The notes under the pieces were generated by a model, which had not been told where the DNA came from, made no database searches, and worked only from the letters and a program-made list of their open reading frames with translations. Positions 35,195-45,417 of a DNA stretch of 64,000 nucleotides are shown here, one piece after another. The stretch lies in assembly GCF_004366595.1 (NCBI RefSeq), contig NZ_SORE01000005.1:62001-126000 (forward strand), written 5' to 3'. Position 1 is the stretch's first letter; each line of letters opens with the position of its first letter. Both the position numbers and the translations under genes were made by a program. The stretch is from Paraburkholderia rhizosphaerae. Lineage in GTDB: Bacteria; Pseudomonadota; Gammaproteobacteria; Burkholderiales; Burkholderiaceae.

Positions 35195-35587
35195 CTACAT
35201 CTTCTGCACGTCAATCGGCCCATACATCATTAAAACAAAATAGCCCGTCTTCGTTGCGAACGATCCATCGGTCCATCCGTTGGGTACGTGGACCAATGCA
35301 AAGCCGTTTGTCTCCAATCCATCGACAGGCACGTCGATCTTATGCTTCGTGATCTGCTCGAGATCTTCCTTCGTAAATGGCTTGATGGTGGAAGCGACGG
35401 GCGACCACTTCCCTTGTGCGTACTCGGACACCGCATAGCTGTTACCTTGCGATTCGACCTTTAGCAGCGGCGTCACTGTACCGTGATCGTCATAGCCGTA
35501 CGTCCCGGTCATCGTGCCTGACGGTGCGGCTTTATTGCACGCTGCGAGACACAGCGTCAGCAATCCAGCCCATACTACTTTTTTCAT
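35195..35587 (-). CDS. Predicted lipoprotein of unknown function
   Basis: A 130-residue lipoprotein: signal MKKVVWAGLLTLCLAAC with the LAAC lipobox, then about 110 residues of beta-rich sequence (GTYGYDDHGTVTPLLKVES, SYAVSEYAQGKWSPVA). I do not recognise the family; the pattern resembles small envelope or phage-defence-unrelated immunity-type lipoproteins of Burkholderia. The C-terminus ends at the point where the HxlR remnant begins in another frame, so the last residues (IDVQKM) may not be original. The start at 35587 is preferred over an in-frame codon 12 bases upstream because the signal begins there. Confidence 0.75.
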   Translation of the reverse strand: MKKVVWAGLLTLCLAACNKAAPSGTMTGTYGYDDHGTVTPLLKVESQGNSYAVSEYAQGKWSPVASTIKPFTKEDLEQITKHKIDVPVDGLETNGFALVHVPNGWTDGSFATKTGYFVLMMYGPIDVQKM

Positions 35588-35756
35588 CTTTGTCCTCATT
35601 GTCTAACGCAATCGGATGCACGCGCAGACGCAATTCGAGGGCGAACGCTCGATTCAATGCAGCCGGTGCGATGCCGTCGGGATAACGGCATGCAAGACAA
35701 TTTCTTTAGCAAAGCGACGCTTTATCCGGGTAGCCGAAAGCGCGAATGGCCATGTG

Positions 35757-38700
35757 TCATTCTGCGTCAAGCCCGAACAGCGTAGGCGAGTGCGTGGACA
35801 ATGAAAACTCGAATACCGCGCCGCGCGGCGTATTCGGCTTCGCGGACAGCCTTCCTCCATGAGCGTCGACGATCGAACGGCAGATCGACAAGCCCATGCC
35901 CAAGCCACCGACCTTCGTCGTGTAGAACGGCTCGAAGACGCGTTCGCTTCCATCCGGAGGAAGCCCTGGGCCGGAATCCGACACACGAATCAATACACCG
36001 TTCGATAGCACCGCTGCGGTACTGATCAGCAAATCACGCGCCCCGTCGCTGGTTGCGCTCATCGCTTCGATAGCGTTGACGATCAGATTGAGGATCACCT
36101 GTTGTACCTGCACGCGGTCTGCGCTAACCGACGGCAAACCGTCCGCGAGCACAGCCTTCACCGATACGCCGTGCTTCGTCGCTTCCGCAAGCGTGAGTTC
36201 GATGACCTCGCGCACGGCTTCGTTGACGTCCACCGTGTCCTTGCGCGGAGGCGCTTTCTTGATGAGGTCGCGAATCCGTCCGATGATGTCGCCGGCTCGC
36301 ATCGAGTCACTCACAATGCGATCGAGCGCTTGCATCGCTTCCGTCATGTTAGGCGGTTGCGCCCGGAGCCAGTGGATCGCAGCTGCGGCGTTGGCGGCGG
36401 TTGCCGCGATCGGCTGCTTGATTTCGTGGGCAATCGACGCGGTGAGCTGCCCCATTGTCGTCGCACGGTTCGCGTGTGCCAGTTCAGCCTGCACTTCGCG
36501 GTAGCGCTGCTCGCTCTCGCGCGCCTTCGCTTCGGCCTGCTTGCGCTCGGTCAGATCGAGCACGAATCCGACGCCCTCCTTGCCGCTTTCGAAGGCACTG
36601 ATTCCGACCAGCACCGGGACGCGACTACCGTCCTTGCGCAAATACTCTTTCTCGTACGGCTGAATCGTTCCTGTCGCTATCAGCTCGGCATTCGCTTGCG
36701 CTGTTCGGTCACGCCATTCCGGTGGCGTCAGATTCGAACGGCGTACGCGACCTGGCGCAAAATCTTCCCGCTCGTATCCCATCATTCGCAGAAATGCGTC
36801 GTTTACGTCATAGACCGCGGCGTCACTGAATTCCGGTGTCCCGCCCTCAAGCCGCCAGACGAAGATACCGATAATGTTCGCGTCAACCAGGCGCCGGATT
36901 TTCCTGTCACGTTCCGCGGCCTCCTGATACAACCGGCTGTTTTCCAGTGCAATTGCCGCCTGTGAAGCGAGCAGCTTCAACACCGCGACCCGCGCGGGCG
37001 CAAAAACGTGCGCCGCCAGGTTGTTTTCGAGGTAAAGCACCCCGACGAGCTTCGCCTGGTTGAGCAGCGGGATGCACAGAATGGAGCGGGCGTGATGCTC
37101 GAGAATGTAGCGATCGGCTGCCAGCGCGGCGTCGGCCGACGCATCGCCGACAATGACGCTCTCGTGGGTACGCAGCACATACTGGAGAACCGGCTCGGGC
37201 AACGCGGCGGCGTCCAGCGGCTGGCCGCGCAAATGCACGACGACCGCGTCGCCGCGCGTGGTGGCTTCCGCGTCGATCCACAGCGCGTCCCCGCGCTGAA
37301 ACAGCAACAGGCTTCGCTCCGCCCCTGCCTGGGTCATCGCGGTGCGCATCAGCATATCGATCAGCTTTTCGAGGATGATCTCGCCGGAGACCGCTTGTGA
37401 CACCTTGATCACCGTCGCGAGGTCAAGGTGTTCGACCGGCGCTCCGATCGTGCTGGTGGGCCCGACGGCCGGCAGTTCGTCCTTGAGTCGGGGCTGTGAC
37501 TCGTCGAGCTGCCTGACCTTCGCGTTGGCGCCCCAGCAAACATAGCAATATCGAGCATTGCGTAGATACGCGATGGAAATGGTCTCGAAGCCACGTGCCG
37601 CATAAAAACGCGCAGCCAGTTCGTTGGCTAGTGCTTCGTGGTGAACGAAGCCATTGTCGCGCGCCGAGCGGATCGCCTGCTCGTACAGACGTTCGGCGTC
37701 GAGCTCTCGTCCGTCCACGCGTGCGATCTCCGCGGCAACCAGCGCGGCGCGATTCTCGAAGTTGTCCGGGCAATTCGCCGCCCATATCTCGAGTTGCCGG
37801 TGGTGCATAACCAGAGCGTTGAGGTGCCGCTCGCGTTCAGCTGCGAGAACATCGCAGGACGCGGCGTGACTGAGCGCGCTGTAGAAGTGATATTCCGCTG
37901 TTTCGAAATGCGATGGCGATGTCCAAAGCAGCCGTTGCGCGTTGAACGCGGCCTCGGTTGCCGCTGCGTAGTCGCCAGCAAGGTAACGCGCTTGCAACTT
38001 GCGGACCCAATACCAGCACTCGGCAAGCGCCAGATCCGGATTAGCCGCGAAGCGCCGCTCGATCAATCGTTCGTCAAACTGAGTATCGTCGAAACGGCCG
38101 AAGACCGGCGTCAGTCCTCGGAGTGTCCGGATCAGCGAGAGCTGCGTGCCGAGGCGGTCGATCGCCAGTCCGAATCGCATCTTCTGCGCGAACGCGAGAC
38201 CGCGCTCCGCTTCACATTGAACGTCGGCGAGCGGATCGCCGGCGGCAAGCAGGTTCGTGTTCAGATGACTGCAGCAATGCGCGGCGAAAGTGAGGTCGCC
38301 ACTTTGTTTACCGGCCTCGAACGCACGACGCACGAGCTCGCGGCCCGTGCGGATATGTCGCGTCCACGGCAGAACGACATTTCCGAAACCGACGTAAATT
38401 CTCGCCTTGAAACGCTCCAGCCCACGCTGTTCGACGAGGTCGTAGCCGAGCCGGCCGAATCGGAAGCCAGTTTGATAGTCACCGAAACGGTGGCCGGCGA
38501 TCATGCCGCCCAGCCATTCATACGCGCAGCAGGACCCATCGGAATTGCCGCCTTCGAGGCTGAGATTCACCAGCCGGCAGGTGATCAGGCAAAACAGATT
38601 GGCATTCGTGTACAACGCGGGCACCGCGAGTTTGACCAGCACATCGCAGGTGACGAGGGATGCTGGATCGCTCATCAAAGGCAACTCGACGAGTGTTTCG

Positions 38701-41333
38701 ATCGGGCGGTTGCCGAGGGTCGCCCAGATGCGCTCGTATTCACCGCGCGCTTCGGCTTCGGTCGGATGCGGCGACCACTCGACGCCAAGATGCCGCAAAT
38801 AATCGAGACCGACGGCGACCGCATGGCCGCTTCGATCGATGGTCAAGTACAACTCCACCCGCAAGCTCGCCACCGACGCGCGTTCGGCCATCGTCGCCAC
38901 ACGAGCCGACAGTGCGGTCAGGCGCGCGTCCGCTTCGGCCAGCGCGCCGGTCAGAAACTCGCATTCGGCGCGGTTCAGTTCCAGCGCGCAGACCAGTTCC
39001 CGGCATTGCTCCCAGCCTGTATGACCCAACAGGGTCGAGCCCGTCACAAGATACTTGAGTGCTGAAGCATAGGCGGTGGAAGCCTTCGCGCGCCGCCCGG
39101 CGATCAGGTTGAATTCGGCGAGCCGTTCGCGCTCCGCTTGCGAGTCGATCAGCGGGATCGCGCGATTCAGGTGGTTGACGATCTCGAAGATCACCTCTTC
39201 GCGCTTCTCCGCAGGGGTCTGTTGCGCAAGCACCCGGCCGATCCGAAGATGCATTTCGCCGCGCCGCTCTTCCTCGATCAGCGAATACGCGGCTTCCTGA
39301 ACGCGATCATGGACGAACCGGCAGGTTCCCGCGAGGCGTTCGACCATTTCGTGGCGGCCGGCGGGTCTGAGCGTCTCGTGGACTTGCGCCTCCGACATGC
39401 CAAGCACGATCGCGAGTGTCGTCGTTTCGGCGGTGTTGCCGAGACAGGCAAGTTCCTGCAGAGCGGTCTGCGTTTCGAACGGCAGCCGGTTCAGCTTCGC
39501 GACCATCAGGTCCACGACATTATCGGTGTAGCCCTTCGCGTGAATGCGCGCGAGATCCCAATGCCAGCACGCGGTGTCGTGATCGAAAGCGAGCAGCCCT
39601 GTGTCGGCCAGCGATGACAGGAACTGATTCGCGAAAAAAGGATTGCCGCCGGTTTTGGCATGCACCAGTTGTGCGAGCGGCGCCGCGCGAGCGGGCTCGC
39701 AGCGCAGCGCGTCGGCGATCAGTTGCGCGAGATGCTCTTCGGCAAGCGGCGCGAGCACAATGTTTTCAACCTTCCCGCCGGCGGCCCTGATCGCTTCCAG
39801 CGTGCGCATCAGCGGATGCCCGGCTGCGACTTCGTTGTCGCGATACGCGCCGATCAGCATCAGATGCCGTAGATCGGCGCTGCTTAGCAAGTCCTCGAGC
39901 AGATCGAGCGTCGCCGCGTCGAGCCATTGCAGGTCGTCGAGAAACAGCGCCAGCGGATGCTCGGGCCGGGCCAGCACCCCGATAAAGCTGCGCAACACCA
40001 GTTGAAAGCGCCTTTGCGCATCCTGTGGCGAAAGCTCGGGGACCGGCGGCTGCTCGCCAATGATGAGCTTCAGTTCGGGAACGACATCGACGATCAGCCG
40101 ACCGTTGGGCCCAAGCGCCTGCAGAAACGCGTCGCGCCAGCCGGCAAGTTCCGCATCGCTCTTTCCGAGCAGCGGCCGGACAAGGCCCTGAAATGCCTGA
40201 GCGAGCGTCGAATAGGGGATGTCCCGCTTGTATTGATCGAACTTGCCCGCAGCGAAAATCCCGCGTGGCGGCACCAGGACCTTATGGAGTTCGTTGACGA
40301 CCGAGGACTTGCCGATGCCGGCATAGCCGGAGACGAGCACGAGTTCCGGCGCACCGTTTGTGACGATGCGATCGAACGAAGCCAGCAAGGTCTCGACTTC
40401 CCGCGCACGCCCGTAGAGTTTTTCAGGAATCAGCAGCCGATCGGGCGTGTCCTGTTGGCCGGGCGCGAAGTCTTCGATGTCGCCTTGCGTTGCCCACTCG
40501 TGCAGGCAGCGCCGCAAATCACGCTCGAGGCCACCCGCGGTCTGGTAGCGCTCCTCGGCGGTCTTGGCCAGCAGCTTCATGACGATCGCGGAAACCGAAG
40601 CGGGGACATGCTCCAGCCGTTCGCTGGGCGGCACCGGTTTGCGAGCGATATGGCAGTGCACCCATTCGATCGGGTCGGCGCCATAGAAGGGCAAATGGCC
40701 GGTGAGCATCTGGTAGAGCGTGACGCCGAGTGCGTAGAGATCGCTGCGTGCGTCGATCGAGCGATTCATGCGGCCGGTCTGTTCCGGAGCCATGTACGCG
40801 AGCGTGCCGGCGATGGTTTCGGGAGGCTCGGGCGCTTGCCGCTCCCGCGGCATACGCGACGCGATACCAAAGCCGGTCAGCCATGCTTTTTCCTGCTCGG
40901 AATTCACGAGGATGTGCGCTGGCTTGAGGTCCTTGTGAACCAGCCCGCATTGGTGCGCTTTGCCGAGGGCGGCGGCGATGCTGATCGCAAGACGCAGAAA
41001 GCGGCCCACGCCCATCGGCGCGCCGAGCAGGCGGCCCAGCGGCGCGCCGCCAGGGTCCTCGAGCAATAGCAGCGTTCGACCGCCTTCATGGACGACTTCG
41101 AGCGGCCGCACCGCCCAGGTGCTGTCGAGTTGGTCTTTGAGCGCGTATTCGTGAACCAGACGATCGAGGCTGGCGGGAGTCGGATGCTCGGCGGTAGGCT
41201 CCACGGTCAGCACGGCGCTCTGCCGGCCGTCGGCGATGGGGCGCCATCGTCGGCAGAGTGTGCGCTCGCCGTCTTCCCATAACACCTGAGAACCGGCGTC
41301 GCCAGTCGCGCCGAACCGCAGAGAGGAGTCCAA
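35757..41333 (-). CDS. Giant kinase-like/AAA ATPase/GAF/PAS/histidine kinase sensor
   Basis: An 1858-residue cytoplasmic signalling protein of the trifunctional Ser/Thr kinase-ATPase-histidine kinase family. Residues ~1-285 are kinase-like (HKDLKP at 133-138; LTGFGIAS where DFG is expected; MAPEQTGR). Residues ~300-580 are an AAA/STAND ATPase, Walker A GYAGIGKSS (336-344) and Walker B LALFLDDLQWLD. Helical repeats fill ~600-1370, followed by a GAF domain (~1370-1515), a PAS domain (~1525-1620) and a histidine kinase with the phosphate-accepting His1636 (SIAHEIKQP) and the ATP site DSGPGLP/GLGMGL. No membrane segment is present. No response regulator is adjacent, so its partner lies elsewhere. 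The only nearby gene is the divergent TerB-like one. Confidence 0.93.
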   Translation of the reverse strand: MDSSLRFGATGDAGSQVLWEDGERTLCRRWRPIADGRQSAVLTVEPTAEHPTPASLDRLVHEYALKDQLDSTWAVRPLEVVHEGGRTLLLLEDPGGAPLGRLLGAPMGVGRFLRLAISIAAALGKAHQCGLVHKDLKPAHILVNSEQEKAWLTGFGIASRMPRERQAPEPPETIAGTLAYMAPEQTGRMNRSIDARSDLYALGVTLYQMLTGHLPFYGADPIEWVHCHIARKPVPPSERLEHVPASVSAIVMKLLAKTAEERYQTAGGLERDLRRCLHEWATQGDIEDFAPGQQDTPDRLLIPEKLYGRAREVETLLASFDRIVTNGAPELVLVSGYAGIGKSSVVNELHKVLVPPRGIFAAGKFDQYKRDIPYSTLAQAFQGLVRPLLGKSDAELAGWRDAFLQALGPNGRLIVDVVPELKLIIGEQPPVPELSPQDAQRRFQLVLRSFIGVLARPEHPLALFLDDLQWLDAATLDLLEDLLSSADLRHLMLIGAYRDNEVAAGHPLMRTLEAIRAAGGKVENIVLAPLAEEHLAQLIADALRCEPARAAPLAQLVHAKTGGNPFFANQFLSSLADTGLLAFDHDTACWHWDLARIHAKGYTDNVVDLMVAKLNRLPFETQTALQELACLGNTAETTTLAIVLGMSEAQVHETLRPAGRHEMVERLAGTCRFVHDRVQEAAYSLIEEERRGEMHLRIGRVLAQQTPAEKREEVIFEIVNHLNRAIPLIDSQAERERLAEFNLIAGRRAKASTAYASALKYLVTGSTLLGHTGWEQCRELVCALELNRAECEFLTGALAEADARLTALSARVATMAERASVASLRVELYLTIDRSGHAVAVGLDYLRHLGVEWSPHPTEAEARGEYERIWATLGNRPIETLVELPLMSDPASLVTCDVLVKLAVPALYTNANLFCLITCRLVNLSLEGGNSDGSCCAYEWLGGMIAGHRFGDYQTGFRFGRLGYDLVEQRGLERFKARIYVGFGNVVLPWTRHIRTGRELVRRAFEAGKQSGDLTFAAHCCSHLNTNLLAAGDPLADVQCEAERGLAFAQKMRFGLAIDRLGTQLSLIRTLRGLTPVFGRFDDTQFDERLIERRFAANPDLALAECWYWVRKLQARYLAGDYAAATEAAFNAQRLLWTSPSHFETAEYHFYSALSHAASCDVLAAERERHLNALVMHHRQLEIWAANCPDNFENRAALVAAEIARVDGRELDAERLYEQAIRSARDNGFVHHEALANELAARFYAARGFETISIAYLRNARYCYVCWGANAKVRQLDESQPRLKDELPAVGPTSTIGAPVEHLDLATVIKVSQAVSGEIILEKLIDMLMRTAMTQAGAERSLLLFQRGDALWIDAEATTRGDAVVVHLRGQPLDAAALPEPVLQYVLRTHESVIVGDASADAALAADRYILEHHARSILCIPLLNQAKLVGVLYLENNLAAHVFAPARVAVLKLLASQAAIALENSRLYQEAAERDRKIRRLVDANIIGIFVWRLEGGTPEFSDAAVYDVNDAFLRMMGYEREDFAPGRVRRSNLTPPEWRDRTAQANAELIATGTIQPYEKEYLRKDGSRVPVLVGISAFESGKEGVGFVLDLTERKQAEAKARESEQRYREVQAELAHANRATTMGQLTASIAHEIKQPIAATAANAAAAIHWLRAQPPNMTEAMQALDRIVSDSMRAGDIIGRIRDLIKKAPPRKDTVDVNEAVREVIELTLAEATKHGVSVKAVLADGLPSVSADRVQVQQVILNLIVNAIEAMSATSDGARDLLISTAAVLSNGVLIRVSDSGPGLPPDGSERVFEPFYTTKVGGLGMGLSICRSIVDAHGGRLSAKPNTPRGAVFEFSLSTHSPTLFGLDAE

Positions 41334-41702
41334 TCAGGGCCTCCGTCGTTAAGCCGGTTGCCGCTGTCGGGCAAGAAGTGCCTATCGGCCAGACCGTTGC
41401 GAGTCTTAGTCTGCCACAGCTGACAGCGGTGGGGAATGTGTGCCTGCCCTTAGCCTCGCGCCGTTCTCGCCAATCAGCTGACGTATTCGCTTCACTCGCA
41501 CTCTATCTCGCGAACGCGTCAGCCCTCTCATTTTCGGCTAATACCTCGCGCCTAGCATCCATTGCAGCGATACCGCAGTGCTGTACGGGCATCGGGTTGA
41601 CACGACAGTTAGCGTGCATCGCCGGGCCGGCGACGCTGATGTTCGCCGGCACCTTCCCCACTTGTTTGCTGTTGAAGGTATCGACAGAGATGGAGGTTTG
41701 CG
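41334..41702. other. Divergent promoter region
   Basis: About 370 bases between the giant sensor gene and the TerB-like gene. Open frames on both strands lack family signatures. The clear ribosome site GGAGG seven bases before the ATG at 41703 belongs to the TerB-like gene; promoters of both genes must lie here. Confidence 0.4.
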
Positions 41703-42140
41703 ATGCGCCATTATCGAAGTGACAGTCCGGAAACCGCGGCCCGTATCATCGCCGCCTGTCTGCTATGTGACGGACACGTCGGATTTGAGGAACTGCAGGC
41801 ACTGGACAGATGTGGAATCGAACAACGGTTACATATCAACCGCGGACAGCTGCTCGGCATCATGCGGGAGTTGTGCGAGGAACTGATGTCGACGCCCTGT
41901 CTGAACTGGAACGATAGCTGCCGGCCGGACCCGGAGATGGTCTTGCATCTGGCGCAGGACGTGCGAGATCTCCGGCTGCGCGAGGAGATCATCGCGCTGT
42001 GTGAAGCTGGCGCGTACCCGGACGGACATCGGTCGGAAAACTGCATCGTGTTCATCCAGATGCTACGCGACGCATGGAAGGAGCCGAGTGGATATGAATT
42101 GGCGCGCTCGCGCGATGCGTTAGAAAGTGCGCGAATGTAG
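41703..42140 (+). CDS. TerB-like tellurite-resistance-domain protein
   Basis: A 145-residue all-helical protein resembling the TerB family: IIAACLLCDGHVGFEELQAL matches the TerB start, in which an acidic D-G-x-(I/V) turn precedes a helix, and a second EEIIALCEAGAYPDGH repeats it. TerB-type proteins occur with tellurite resistance and stress-sensing systems, but many stand alone and have no known job. Residues C19, C22-like cysteines are irregular, so metal binding is only a guess. GGAGG before the ATG fixes the start. It is divergent from the giant sensor and might be its target. Confidence 0.65.
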   Translation: MRHYRSDSPETAARIIAACLLCDGHVGFEELQALDRCGIEQRLHINRGQLLGIMRELCEELMSTPCLNWNDSCRPDPEMVLHLAQDVRDLRLREEIIALCEAGAYPDGHRSENCIVFIQMLRDAWKEPSGYELARSRDALESARM

Positions 42141-42296
42141 GCGTTCCAGATCGAGCCGCGCACGCGCGTGCTTGCACGTCTGCATTGCGATGTGAAGGCA
42201 CGATGGCTTGCGATGGAACGCGCAAATGCCGCTGTTTTCCTGAGCTAGCCATCGGCCGATCTTCCACAAAACCTGTAAAACGCGTCGATCAGAAAT

Positions 42297-43820
42297 TTAC
42301 GCCGCCGCAGGCATCGCAAAGCCTGCGCTGTTGTCGGCGCTATCGGGCCAGCGCTGCATTACGCTCTTATAGCGCGTATAAAACCGCACGGCTTCCTCCC
42401 CGTACGCATGATGATCGCCGAACAGAGACCGCTTCCATCCTCCAAACGAATGCCATGCCGACGGCACGGGACTCGGCACGTTGATGCCCACCATGCCTGC
42501 CTGAATGTGCCGTGTAAATGTGCGTGCCGTGCCCCCATCCGAAGTGAACAGCGATACACAGTTCCCCAACTCGTGTGCATTCGCGAGCGCGATAGCGCTT
42601 GCGAGATCAGGTACGCGGACAACGGACAGCACCGGCCCAAAGATCTCTTCCCGATAGATGGTCATATCGGGCTTTACATGGTCAAACAGCGAGCCGCCGA
42701 GAAAGAAACCCTCTTCATGACCGCGTACTGTGTAACCACGGCCATCGACGACCATCGTCGCACCCGCCGCGACGCCCGCTTCGATATAACCCGTTACTTT
42801 GGCTCGATGCGCGGCGCTGATGAGCGGCCCCATATCCAGATCGGGCTCCAACCCGCTGCCAATCCTGAGCGCGCGCACGCGCGGCGCAAGGCGCTCGATC
42901 AGTTCGTCGCCGATGCGCCCGACCGCTACCGCGACCGAGGTCGCCATGCAGCGCTCGCCGGCCGAGCCGTATGCCGAGTTGATCAGCGCATCGACCGCTT
43001 GATCGAGATTCGCATCCGGCATGACAACGAGATGGTTCTTCGCGCTGCCCAACGCCTGCACGCGCTTGCCGCGCTTCGCGCTTTCGCTATAGATGTACTC
43101 CGCAACCGGCGTCGAACCGACAACGGATATCGCGGCGACATCGGGGTGTTCGATCAGTGCATCGACCGTGTTTTTGTCGCCGTGCACGACATTGAAGACG
43201 CCTCTAGGAAAACCCGCCTCGATGAACAGCTCGGCGAGCCGGATCGATGCTGATGGAGTCCGCTCCGACGGCTTGAGTACAAACGTATTGCCTGTCGCGG
43301 CGGCCATCACGAACATCCAGCACGGCACCACCATCGGGAAATTGAATGGCGTGACGCCCGCGGCCACGCCGATGGGCTGGCGCAGGTTCCAGCTATCCAA
43401 CCCGCTGGCGCTTTGATCGGTGAAGTCGGTCTTGAGCAGATGGGGAATGCCGCACGCGAATTCGACGATCTCGATGCCGCGCACCACTTCTCCCTTCGCG
43501 TCCGCGAATAGCTTACCGTGGTCGCGGGTAATGAGTTCGGCCAGTTCGTCCGAGTGTGCGTCGAGCAGTTCCTTGAACCTGAACATCAAGCGCGCGCGTT
43601 TTAGCGGCGGCGTTTCGCTCCACGCAGGAAACGCAGCTTTCGCCGCGGCGACCGCAGCGGCAACGTCGGTCGCGTTCGCAACCGGCACGCGCGCCGTAAT
43701 TCGCCCTTGCGCCGGATCGTATACGTCGTTGAACCGGTCGCTTGTGCCCGCGGCGCGTTGACCGTCGATGAAATGGCTTAACCCGCGCACACGCGCGGCG
43801 CTTTGATTTGCTTCGTTCAT
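42297..43820 (-). CDS. mmsA: CoA-acylating methylmalonate-semialdehyde dehydrogenase
   Basis: A 507-residue aldehyde dehydrogenase of the MmsA/IolA type, converting methylmalonate or malonate semialdehyde to propionyl- or acetyl-CoA in valine, pyrimidine or inositol breakdown. Catalytic Cys291 (GERCMATS) and Asn160 (VTPFNFPM) are present, and the general-base Glu of ordinary aldehyde dehydrogenases is replaced in QALGSAKNH, as usual for the CoA-acylating group. The start at 43820 follows the strong site GAGGAGGGA; upstream residues of the open frame are not homologous. No mmsB or iol gene is adjacent, so the pathway is not decided. Confidence 0.93.
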   Translation of the reverse strand: MNEANQSAARVRGLSHFIDGQRAAGTSDRFNDVYDPAQGRITARVPVANATDVAAAVAAAKAAFPAWSETPPLKRARLMFRFKELLDAHSDELAELITRDHGKLFADAKGEVVRGIEIVEFACGIPHLLKTDFTDQSASGLDSWNLRQPIGVAAGVTPFNFPMVVPCWMFVMAAATGNTFVLKPSERTPSASIRLAELFIEAGFPRGVFNVVHGDKNTVDALIEHPDVAAISVVGSTPVAEYIYSESAKRGKRVQALGSAKNHLVVMPDANLDQAVDALINSAYGSAGERCMATSVAVAVGRIGDELIERLAPRVRALRIGSGLEPDLDMGPLISAAHRAKVTGYIEAGVAAGATMVVDGRGYTVRGHEEGFFLGGSLFDHVKPDMTIYREEIFGPVLSVVRVPDLASAIALANAHELGNCVSLFTSDGGTARTFTRHIQAGMVGINVPSPVPSAWHSFGGWKRSLFGDHHAYGEEAVRFYTRYKSVMQRWPDSADNSAGFAMPAAA

Positions 43821-44073
43821 ACGTCCCTCCTCGAGGGGATGCGGGCGCTGCCGCAGTACCGTGCGCGCGGCGCCCACTCGATGTCGGGCGCGACGTAACG
43901 GACTGCGCAACGGACCATGTCCAGTAGTCCAGGGACCCGCGTCAGGTGATAGAAGGCTGCCCCGCGGATCACGAAAACGATCACCGCTGATGAGAACCAG
44001 TTTAGGTTTTATCGTTGTGCACGGATGCTGTAGCTACGACGGTTCGGGGACATCAGATGTTCGTTTCTGGCCA

Positions 44074-44457
44074 TTACGCCGATGGCTGAACCCACTGTCT
44101 GCGCCAGTCCGGTGCTTCAAAGGGATCCGAAAAATACTGGGTCTCGTGAATGACCTTGCCGTTTCGAAACTCCATGATGCTTACCACGCACGTTGGTCGC
44201 CCTTTGTAGGTGATCGTGTATTCGGTGACCCAAAGATTGCCTTCCCCGTGCATTCTCCTGACATCGAAACCGGATGGTCTATCCGGATGATGGCTGCGCA
44301 ATGCTTTCAAGTCGCTTGGCCCGCGGATTCTTTCACCGGATTGAGGATAGTCACAGATCGCATCGTTATCGTAAATCTCGTGTTCCAGGTCGAGATCGCC
44401 CGCTGCCGAGGCGCGCCAGTGACTGCTCAGGGCTTCACGGATTCTTTCGTCTTGCAT
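44074..44457 (-). CDS. NTF2-like (SnoaL) protein
   Basis: A 127-residue protein of the nuclear transport factor 2-like superfamily, a cone-shaped pocket that serves as hydrolase, isomerase or binding module. Markers are SHWRASAAGDLDLEHEIYDN, then FRNGKVIHETQYFSDPFEAP at the C-terminal end, a common SnoaL-type ending. GGAGG six bases before the ATG fixes the start. It begins 24 bases after the aldo/keto reductase gene on the same strand, so the two are an operon and may act on related compounds. Confidence 0.87.
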   Translation of the reverse strand: MQDERIREALSSHWRASAAGDLDLEHEIYDNDAICDYPQSGERIRGPSDLKALRSHHPDRPSGFDVRRMHGEGNLWVTEYTITYKGRPTCVVSIMEFRNGKVIHETQYFSDPFEAPDWRRQWVQPSA

Positions 44458-44481
44458 GGATCGCCTCCATTTCCACTATCG

Positions 44482-45417
44482 CTAACGCTGCGTCAGGAAG
44501 CCCCCGCTACCGGTATTGACCACCTGGTTGAACCTCTGCCTGACCTCAATCCGATTGATCTCGTCAAACGCGTCTTCTGGAAGAGATGAGATGTCGAAAT
44601 TTTCCCGCGCGCGTGCCGCACTCTTCGGGGTCGTCAGCAAAGCGCCGCCACGCTGCACCGCCCACGCAAGGAGTACCTGTGCTGGCGTTTTACCCGTTCG
44701 CGCGGAAATCCGGGAAATGACGGGGTCCTCGAGCGGCCCCGGCCTGATCCCGTGACCGAGCGGCGCGTAGGCCAGAAACACCATTCCTTTCTCTTTGCAG
44801 AATTCGAGGAGCTCCGTTTCCGGAAGGTACGGATGGGCTTCGACCTGCACCACCGCCGGCTTGATTCGCGCCGATTCATAGAGGAACTGCAACTCGTTAA
44901 GCAGAATGTCGGAGAGTCCGATCGCGCGGCATCGGCCATGGTCGACGAGATCTTCCATCGCCCGCCACGTGTCGAGTAGCGTCACACCTTCATCGTAGAT
45001 CACATTGCCGCTTTCATCGCGTGGGTCCTGATCATCCCCTGGTTTAAATGCAAACGGCGTGTGAATGAGATAGAGATCGAGATAGTCGAGTGCGAGCCTG
45101 CTGCGACTCGCCTCGAAAGCCGGTTCGACGCGCTCGGGCCGATGGTTGTTGTTCCACATCTTGGTGGTCACAAAGACGTCTTCGCGCGCAATGCGTTGAG
45201 CAGCCAGCCCAATTCGTAACGCTTCGCCCACCTCGTGCTCATTCCGATATCGCTCGGCACAGTCGATGTGCCGATATCCGGCTTCGAGTGCATCCTGGGT
45301 GGCACGGATAGTCGTTGCCGCGTCGGGAATCAGCGTGCCAAAGCCCTGCACGGGCATATCGCCCCCTCCGTGATCAAGCGCTAACTTCTTACTGCGGAAA
45401 TCGGACGACTCATTCAT
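44482..45417 (-). CDS. Aldo/keto reductase
   Basis: A 311-residue NADPH-dependent TIM-barrel reductase. The catalytic tetrad is visible: Asp and Tyr in RHIDCAERYRNEHEVG, Lys in VTTKMW and His in LIHTPF. The cofactor-binding end TPKSAARARENFDI is that of the classical family. Substrates are aldehydes and ketones of unknown kind. The ATG at 45417 lies seven bases after GGAGG, so it is preferred over a GTG six bases upstream. The NTF2-like gene follows in the same operon. Confidence 0.93.
   Translation of the reverse strand: MNESSDFRSKKLALDHGGGDMPVQGFGTLIPDAATTIRATQDALEAGYRHIDCAERYRNEHEVGEALRIGLAAQRIAREDVFVTTKMWNNNHRPERVEPAFEASRSRLALDYLDLYLIHTPFAFKPGDDQDPRDESGNVIYDEGVTLLDTWRAMEDLVDHGRCRAIGLSDILLNELQFLYESARIKPAVVQVEAHPYLPETELLEFCKEKGMVFLAYAPLGHGIRPGPLEDPVISRISARTGKTPAQVLLAWAVQRGGALLTTPKSAARARENFDISSLPEDAFDEINRIEVRQRFNQVVNTGSGGFLTQR

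Noticed and set aside
37638-39065. 475-codon plus-strand frame inside the giant sensor gene
   Set aside because: Shadow frame in G/C-rich DNA; the minus strand is a continuous multi-domain protein here.
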